This document shows, in pieces, positions 21,750 to 28,482 of a stretch of 28,482 nucleotides of DNA (its first letter is position 1; each line of letters starts with the position of its first letter). The stretch is from the NCBI GenBank assembly GCA_001970855.1, contig LSSN01003061.1:1-28482 (forward strand). Reading direction: 5' to 3'. This DNA is from Smittium culicis (Eukaryota > Kickxellomycota > Harpellomycetes > Harpellales > Legeriomycetaceae). Both the position numbers and the translations under genes were made by a program. The notes under the pieces were generated by a model. It was not told where the DNA came from, did no database searches, and saw only the letters and a program-made list of their open reading frames with translations.

Positions 21750-24306
21750 ATGGCCAACACTTTAACCCTAGCTAAAAAGGGCTCCCCTGTTCCTTTTGGT
21801 AATACTCTATCCATACCTCCATCATAATTTCTTTTACTGTTAAGCATAGCACAATCGATTTGACCTAAGCTATTTTCCCACTTTGTTCCTAAATTCTTAT
21901 TTTTTCTTTTATCATCGTTATCAGTTTCCTGTACTCTAGCTGAGTATATCAACTCTAATTCAATCTCCTCTATCGCAATTGAATGGATCAATACTGCCTC
22001 TTTGTCCCAAGATAAATCCAAGATTTCTTCAATCTTGACTCTTAACTCGTATGTTTGTATTAATTTTCATATTTTTTCGTTTGTTAATTCGTCGTATTAT
22101 TTTTTCTAGATCCTCCTCGCAAAATGAAGACGATATTATCAAAAATTTGCTAGTTATTCTTAAGGATCACATTTCTCAGGAAAACTCTAAATGGGTAGAT
22201 TTAGCTTTGTCTTTAAACCAAGGAAATTTTTCTTCATTTTCCTCAAATCTTGATATCATCGAAGCTCATCTTTTTATTAGATCTTTTATCTCTGGGTACT
22301 CACACTCAATTTCTGACTATTCTCTCTGGGCTGCCTTGAGAGCCTCTGCAATCTTCCAAAAAAATTTAAAATCCAACTCCCTCCAAAATAAGCCTAATCT
22401 ATTGAGATGGTACTCATACATCTCTTCTCTAGCTATTCCTAAGAATGTTCTATCCTCTTATGACTCTGCTACAACAACCGAAAAGGCTAAAGATCAAGGC
22501 TCTTTCGAATTAGGTCTCAAAAACTTAGTAGACGGTGAAGTCTGCACACGTTTTCCCCCAGAACCAAGTGGTTACCTCCATATTGGTCACGCTAAAGCTG
22601 CTTTACTTAACCAACATATTGCCAAATCTTACAATGGTAGACTTATTGTCCGTTTTGATGACACTAACCCTTCAAAAGAAAAAACTGAATTCGAAGAAAC
22701 TATTTTTGAGGATTTAAAACTCATTGGTATAGCTCCCGACCTTGTCACACATACCTCTGACTACTTTGATCGTCTCCAAGAATTTGCTCATAAGCTTATC
22801 ATTAATGGTGACGCTTACGTTGACGACACCGAGCAAGCTGTTATGAGAGAGCAAAGAATGGTAGGTGAACCTAGCTCCCGCCGTGATTTGCCCGTTGATG
22901 AAAACTTGAGAGTGTTTGGCGAAATTGTTATGGGCTCTGAAGAAGGACAAAAATATTGTCTCAGAGCAAAAATCAGCGTTGACGATAAAAATAAAGCTAT
23001 GCGCGACCCTGTAATTTACAGAGTAAACCTCACCCCTCATCACCGCACTGGTACCATTTATAGAGCATACCCTCTTTATGACTTTGCCTGCCCTATCGTC
23101 GATTCCATTGAAGGAGTCACACACGCCCTTAGATCAAACGAATACCGCGACAGAAACCCACTTTACTATTGGTTCACTGAAAAGCTAAGTCTTCGCCAGC
23201 CACAAATATGTGACTTCTCTCGTCTCAACTTTGTTTACACCCTTCTTTCTAAGCGTAAGCTACAATGGTTTGTTGATAATGGCCTTGTTTCTGGTTGGGA
23301 TGATCCCCGCTTCCCAACTGTCAGAGGCATTCGTAGAAGAGGTCTCACAATTGAAGCTCTCCGTCAATACATCCTAATGCAAGGTGCTTCTCAAAATCAA
23401 ACTATGCTTGAATGGGATAAACTTTGGTCTATCAATAAAAAAATCATCAACCCTACCGCCCCAAGATTCACTGCCATTGAATCTAAAGATGCTGTTCTTG
23501 TTACCTTAATAGGTGAGGGCGTTCCTGCAACTGCAGAGCTTCGCACTCTCCCTCTTAACAAACAAAACCTTGAAATAGGAAATAAGCAAGTTCTATATTC
23601 CTCCCAAATCTATCTTGAACAAGCTGACGCCTCTTCATTTGAGCCTTCGGAAGAAATCACATTAATGGATTTCGGAAACGCATTTGTTGATGTTATCAAC
23701 CGCACTCCAGATAACATTGTAACCTCTATGACCTTGCGCTTGAACTTGTCTGGAAACGTTAAAACTACAAAGAAAAAGGTTACGTGGCTTTCTGCTGAAA
23801 ACTTCAAGTCAGACTCTAATGCTGTACTTATGGATTACGACTACTTGATAAACAAAAGAAAACTTGAAGATACCGACGAAATTGCTGATAATTTAACCAA
23901 GGTAACCGAATTCCAAATCGATGCCCTTGTGGATCCAACTCTCTTAAACAGTGATGTAGGAACAATTATTCAACTTGAACGTAAAGGCTTTTACATCGTC
24001 GATAAATTAGCAAGTCAAAATTCCGATAACAGAGTTCGCCTAATTTTGATCCCTGATGGAAAAGCTGCTAACTTGGCTTCAAAATCAGACAATGCGTCAT
24101 CTAAACCTGACGCATCTAAGAGTTCAGAAAAGAAAAAAAAGTCTTCTAAAAATTCTGCCAGCTCATCCGATAACACTGATTCATCAAACATGGGTATTAT
24201 TGCGTCTAAAGTTTCTTCTATGTATTCTGTTGAACAAATAGTCAAAGATCCTGTTTTTGATGTTAAAAAAATGTCATCAATGTATACCAGCGATAAATAT
24301 GTATAA
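21750..24306 (+). CDS. GUS1: Glutamyl-tRNA synthetase, cytosolic (Gus1-like)
   Basis: Charges tRNA-Glu with glutamate for cytosolic translation. Exons 21750-21798, 21925-22048 and 22110-24306 (introns 126 and 61 nt) keep phase and give 789 aa. The tiny first exon supplies MANTLTLAKKGSPVPF, matching yeast Gus1 MPSTLTI; the second supplies the AEY and SSIAIEW part of the GST-like N-terminal domain that binds Arc1 in yeast. A frame opening with a hydrophobic run at 22051 is intron read-through, not the true start. The class I catalytic domain begins with RFPPEPSGYLHIGHAKA (HIGH at 215-218) and has the KMSKS-equivalent LSKRK at 437-441. Between them are RFDDTNPSKEK, DFACPIVDSIEGVTHALR and later WDDPRFPTVRG, typical of eukaryotic GluRS. 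The beta-barrel anticodon-binding domain follows to about 710. The last 78 residues are an extra Lys/Ser-rich tail ending in two K-x-SSMY repeats that yeast lacks. No ProRS fusion is present. Confidence 0.95.
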
Positions 24307-25929
24307 CTTTACTGTTTTTCATTCGTTTATTAAAAAAAAAAAAGACGTTTACTCTTTTCCACTTTACAACTTTTTTTTTTCGCTTTTAATAAATTATTTT
24401 ACTTCTTTCGTATAAATCTTAATTATTTGTGTGGTTATTTATTTTTTTCTTTTATTTTTTACGACAAAAATTAGATGATAATTTGATTGATATAGATTGA
24501 TAGGTAGTATTTAAGGGTGTTCTTATATTTAATATTAAATGTTTTTGATTTACACACAATAAGCAAATTCTAACGAAGATATAAAGTTTTATTCTCGCAA
24601 AGTAGAATATATTTCGTACCAAAAAATAGAATTACTTGTCAAATTAATTTTGAAGCAAAAAAAATAAAATTTACAACCAGAACAAAATGAAAATATTATC
24701 AATAATAATCGCTGAGGCTTTTTGATTTTGTAGCCCGCTACCTAATATAAATCGCTATGGTTTATTTACAAGTTAAAGTGAATTGGATTTATTATGAAAA
24801 GATACTAAATATATTATTTATTATGGAGAAAAGGGCGTAAAAAAATTTTTTAGAATTTTTTTTATTTTTGACCAAGGAAAAGCGGGCTTCTCATATATAA
24901 CTACTTTTCATTCGGAATGTTACTACTGCTACTTTTCCAAAGTCTGACATAAAAAAAACCGTTGACCGTTTCCGCGGCCAGCACTCTTAAACATTTTTAA
25001 TAAGCATAATTGGGCAGACCAAGTACCAGGTATTTTATGCTGAAAAAGTAATATTTAATAGCCAACATATATGGCTACACATTAATTTATATATTTTTCA
25101 TACAGTTGGATTATTTTGGTAGTCAGAAAATGTCAACTGACCCTGAAAGAACTAAAGAAAATAAAAAATAAAAAAATTATCAAGTTCATAAAAATTTTCC
25201 TTCCAAAAAAAACTTTTTTTTGTGTTTCAAACTACTAAGTATAGTACAACATTCTCGTGATTTATTATAATTTGATAAATTTTGGGGCTATTTGATCAAG
25301 TTTTCCCAAGATAATAATTAAAATCACAATCTTACATTAGTTAAAAGTCTAAGGCTTTAGTTTATTTCGCTGGATTCAAATTACTTTAATTGCAATACAA
25401 TTCAAATGAATAAAATCTTTTATTTTTGTTATTTTTTATATACTAGTTGAAAATACTGAATCGGGACTTAATGGATACATGAACGAAGGTCAAGATAGAT
25501 TAATTTGAATACAGAAACGTTTGCCGAGATAAAAAATATGCATTAGAAAATTCATCTAGTTTGACTATGACTGTTTTTGCGAATAGAAAACAACAAAATA
25601 ACGTCTATGTGACCCACTGGTGGAACACAGACCGAAATTTTTAGAAAATATTATACTAGTTAGAGTATATTTTTTGTTACATAACCTGATACTTGGTCTT
25701 TGGGTTTTTGGGGAATTTTATATCAGCACGTTCCTTAAAGTCGATAACTTTGTATTGTAAGAATTAAGGATCAATAATGCACAAAATTTTACTTGATACG
25801 ATCTTTATATTCATGAAACGGTTGATCATATACTAAATAATTTTAGACCTACACAAAAACTCCGAAAATAGACGTTTCTCAATTTTATACTCATGCTGAA
25901 AGATCTGAAGAAAAAGCTTTACTATCAAA

Positions 25930-26134
25930 AAACAACGAATACCGACTGTGGTTAGTTAGCTCGATGAGTTGGGGGTGATCTACTATTCCTTGAGCCAGTT
26001 AATACGAGTATTTTCAATCAAGTTAATGGGCAATAAACAGATAAGTTTTTGTATAAATCTGGTTTTCAAGAATACTTCAACTTCAAATTACAAGTGACTA
26101 GCCAGCTCATAAAAACTGGTTGCTGACATGAATG
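25930..26134 (+). mobile_element. Probable decayed Tc1/mariner-type transposase fragment
   Basis: In one frame LWLVSSMSWG, then after a one- or two-base shift VGGDLLFLEPVNTSIFNQ, and later KFLYKSGFQEYFNFK with TSQLIKTG. This order matches the Tc1/mariner catalytic core: VWG-x-x-SS-x-GVGDLVFLEG-x-VNS, then KFL-x(3)-GF-x-FQQDN and HTS-x-LIK-x-W. The QDN catalytic segment is lost and several stops interrupt the frame, so it is dead. Upstream sequence from about 25430 may belong to the same copy. Terminal inverted repeats were not found by eye. Confidence 0.4.
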
Positions 26135-27191
26135 AAGAATATATGCTACGAATGTAATGTGATTGAAAGAAGTTTATTATCTAACTTTTTATCATTTATT
26201 TTCAATTAACTACATTTTTTTAATTTACTTTCTAAGAATAAAACTTTTAATTCTTTTTTTATCAAATTGTACAATTGCTAGTTTATTTGTGAAAAATTAA
26301 GACAAATAAAATTTTCATCGTTTAAAAATCAATGAATAATACTTTATTTTAATTAATTATATTTTGAATTTTTTCTAAATTAAAGAATTTTTTTAATTAT
26401 TTTTATAATTCCATAAATTAGTGATATACTTAAGAAACGAATTAAACGATGTACTTTAATATTCGACTATCTATAATGGATTAATGAGACAAATATGACA
26501 AAATAAAACTTATAAATTTGAATCATAATTTTTTATTAATAAATTTCCATTCAGAAAAAATGATATAAGGAAAATTTTTCTCATTATATTGATCCGCTTA
26601 ATACAAATTTATGGGTATAATTTATCTTTATTAAGCTTGAATCTTATCAAGAATTTTATGCATTTCAAGACATTAAACATATTGTATTCAATAGTATAAG
26701 TTTTATAAGTTCAATTACATGGATTGTTTTATTAAAATATTAAAATCAAATTTATTTTGAAAATTCAGATATTAAATTTTTATACAACAATTTGAATTTA
26801 ATCAAAGGATGTAAAATGAATATTTAAATTTTTTATAAAGAATTAAATGTATCATTAGTTTTGTTAAATATATTTTGAACTATTATACTTATCTACAGTA
26901 ATTTTACAATCGAATATACTCTTTAAAATGTATTTTTCGGATGCATTATAATTTATTATATTAAAATACGAAAAAAAAGTTAATTTTCTATAATTCAAAT
27001 TTCAAATAATAGATTGATTGATATATTTCTAAATAATTGATAATTTATATTCTTTTTGTACATTTAGTATACAAAATTACACATAGTATTCGTTTTAAGT
27101 TTTTTAAATAAATATCGACTAACCTTTGAGTATTTTTTCTATTAATTGGATTCTAAGGTAATTCTAGTATTTCTAGTTGGAATTTTAGATG

Positions 27192-27222
<31 letters not shown>
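27192..27222. repeat. AAT/ATT trinucleotide microsatellite
   Basis: A perfect three-base repeat of about 10 units, 31 bp, in non-coding DNA. It is likely length-variable between strains. Confidence 0.95.
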
Positions 27223-27223
<1 letters not shown>

Positions 27224-28482
27224 TTTTGAAGTTTAATATCAATCTCAAATTATTTTATGAAATAATTAAGTAATAATAGATAGAAAATAAAATATTCAAC
27301 TCTATAATGTGATAATCCATAATAAATCTGATTTTTAGCCTAAAAAATAGTTAATTTGATTCAAAAAAAGATAATTCTCAGGCTACAATGAAATATATTT
27401 CCAGAAATCAAATATATTTACAAAAATCAATTAGCTATCATACAAAACATCGTATGAAATTTATCAGTAGTTATATTGATAAGTATAACTTTTGTAGTAT
27501 GATCTATGAGCAAACCTGTGGTTACCATCAGAATTAATATACTCTGCTAACGGATTGATATTTTTACACTAAATTTTAGAATTGAATCATAAATGATTGG
27601 TAGAAATTTCTATTATATTGTGATATTAAATTAAAAAATTTTAATTGAAATTTAATTTCTCTTACCAACAAACCAATAGAAAATAAAATCTAAATTTTTA
27701 TGCAAAAAGTATTTGACATCTCCAAGGAGCTCTTAATATTACACGTTTAATATAATATCATAATTAAAACAGTTAATTCAATATTAGTTTATAAATCATT
27801 TCAATTAAAAAACTCATCTCAGCTTTAGCAAAAAAATATTTTAATCTAGAACTGAATTAAACTACTTTTATAATTTCTTTTACTGAATAAAAGATTCAGA
27901 TAAGACCCCAAATTTGAGAATAATCTCAGGGCAACAGTTTTTTAATGCTCAAAAAACTTATTCAAAAAGACAAGAAGAGCAAAGGACTAAGATTTTTTGG
28001 TTTATTTTATAGAACTTGTTTTTGGTGAATTTTTGTTTGAAGTAATAAAACTTTTAGATATATTAAATAAAATAATAAATGGTTATAGAAATATTTTTAA
28101 AGGTTAGCATTTTTATCTTTTTTTTTGGGATTTATGTTTGATTGCATTTTTAATGAGAATAATATTATCCAGATTTTTGATATAATTGAGGGTGGCAAAA
28201 ATATAAAATTTTATCTCATTAAGTTTGTGGTAATTTGTTTGATAAATTTGGTTATTAATATGTTTTTTTTTTAAAAGATGATTGATAATAGAAATTTCCG
28301 AGAAAAATACAAGAGCGGGAATAGTTATGATATTTATAGCGATATTTTTTTTATTTTATTTTACATTCTATTAATTTTTACATAGTCAATTGATGACATA
28401 ATTTCCATAAATAATATTTAAATACAAAATAATCCTCTAAAACTATCAAAAAAAAGTTCTGGAATCATTTTAATAATTTATT

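Larger units (their letters stand above)
24307..28482. other. A+T-rich gene desert with transposon relic
   Basis: No intact gene is visible. About 24700-26160 is slightly richer in G+C than the rest and includes a patch at 24958-24985 (CCGTTGACCGTTTCCGCGG). It also holds a likely transposase fossil, listed separately. Beyond 26200 the sequence is almost pure A+T with a microsatellite. No RNA gene was recognised. Confidence 0.55.

Noticed and set aside
21704..22021. 105-residue open frame on the minus strand at the GluRS 5' end
   Set aside because: It overlaps two GluRS exons and an intron in antisense and has no recognisable features.
22051..22110. Hydrophobic N-terminal start for GluRS resembling a membrane anchor
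   Set aside because: The segment begins at GTATGT, ends at TTCTAG and is an in-phase intron; splicing it out restores the family's true N-terminus.
24958..24985. G+C-rich patch considered as an RNA gene fragment
   Set aside because: No tRNA arms, B box or other RNA signature could be built around it.

Overview
The window looks like nuclear DNA of a fungus, and I favour an early-diverging or otherwise very A+T-rich lineage; I cannot name a species. Four things support this. Genes carry many short spliceosomal introns (about 45-210 nt, GT-AG, acceptors mostly TAG or CAG). The glutamyl-tRNA synthetase is a stand-alone yeast Gus1-like enzyme, not the Glu-Pro fusion of animals. A Spc7/Spc105-type KNL1 is present. 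The standard genetic code reads through every recognised gene. Exon models were built by hand from frame and splice-phase agreement; no alignment or RNA data were available.

Layout. 1-6049 is an A+T-rich desert with, at most, decayed retroelement fragments. 6050-10422 (+) is a 15-exon KNL1/Spc7/Spc105 kinetochore scaffold gene with tandem PP1-docking motifs, a MELT motif, a coiled coil, an RWD-like region and an unexplained C-terminal extension. 10723-12369 (-), convergent with it, is a 4-exon coiled-coil protein of unknown function. 12975-13981 (-) is a 2-exon mitochondrial-looking C6orf136/DUF2358-like gene, with a degenerate tandem repeat just beyond its stop. 13982-15412 is a divergent promoter region holding four copies of an 11-bp motif. 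15413-17813 (+) is the 7-exon CCT1 (TCP-1 alpha) gene. 18039-19001 (-), convergent with it, is an intronless Ser/Asn-rich protein of unknown function. 19002-21749 is non-coding. 21750-24306 (+) is the 3-exon cytosolic GluRS gene. 24307-28482 is A+T-rich desert with a likely Tc1/mariner transposase relic and an AAT microsatellite.

The six genes form an island of about 18 kb between two deserts. They are mostly unrelated housekeeping functions: chromosome segregation (KNL1), cytosolic chaperonin (CCT1), translation (GluRS) and a mitochondrial protein. No operon-like logic is expected. The closest hint of a shared role is the unknown coiled-coil gene next to KNL1, and that is neighbourhood only. 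The best candidates for something undescribed are the repeated promoter motif, the KNL1 C-terminal extension with its duplicated PP1 motif, and the two unrecognised proteins.
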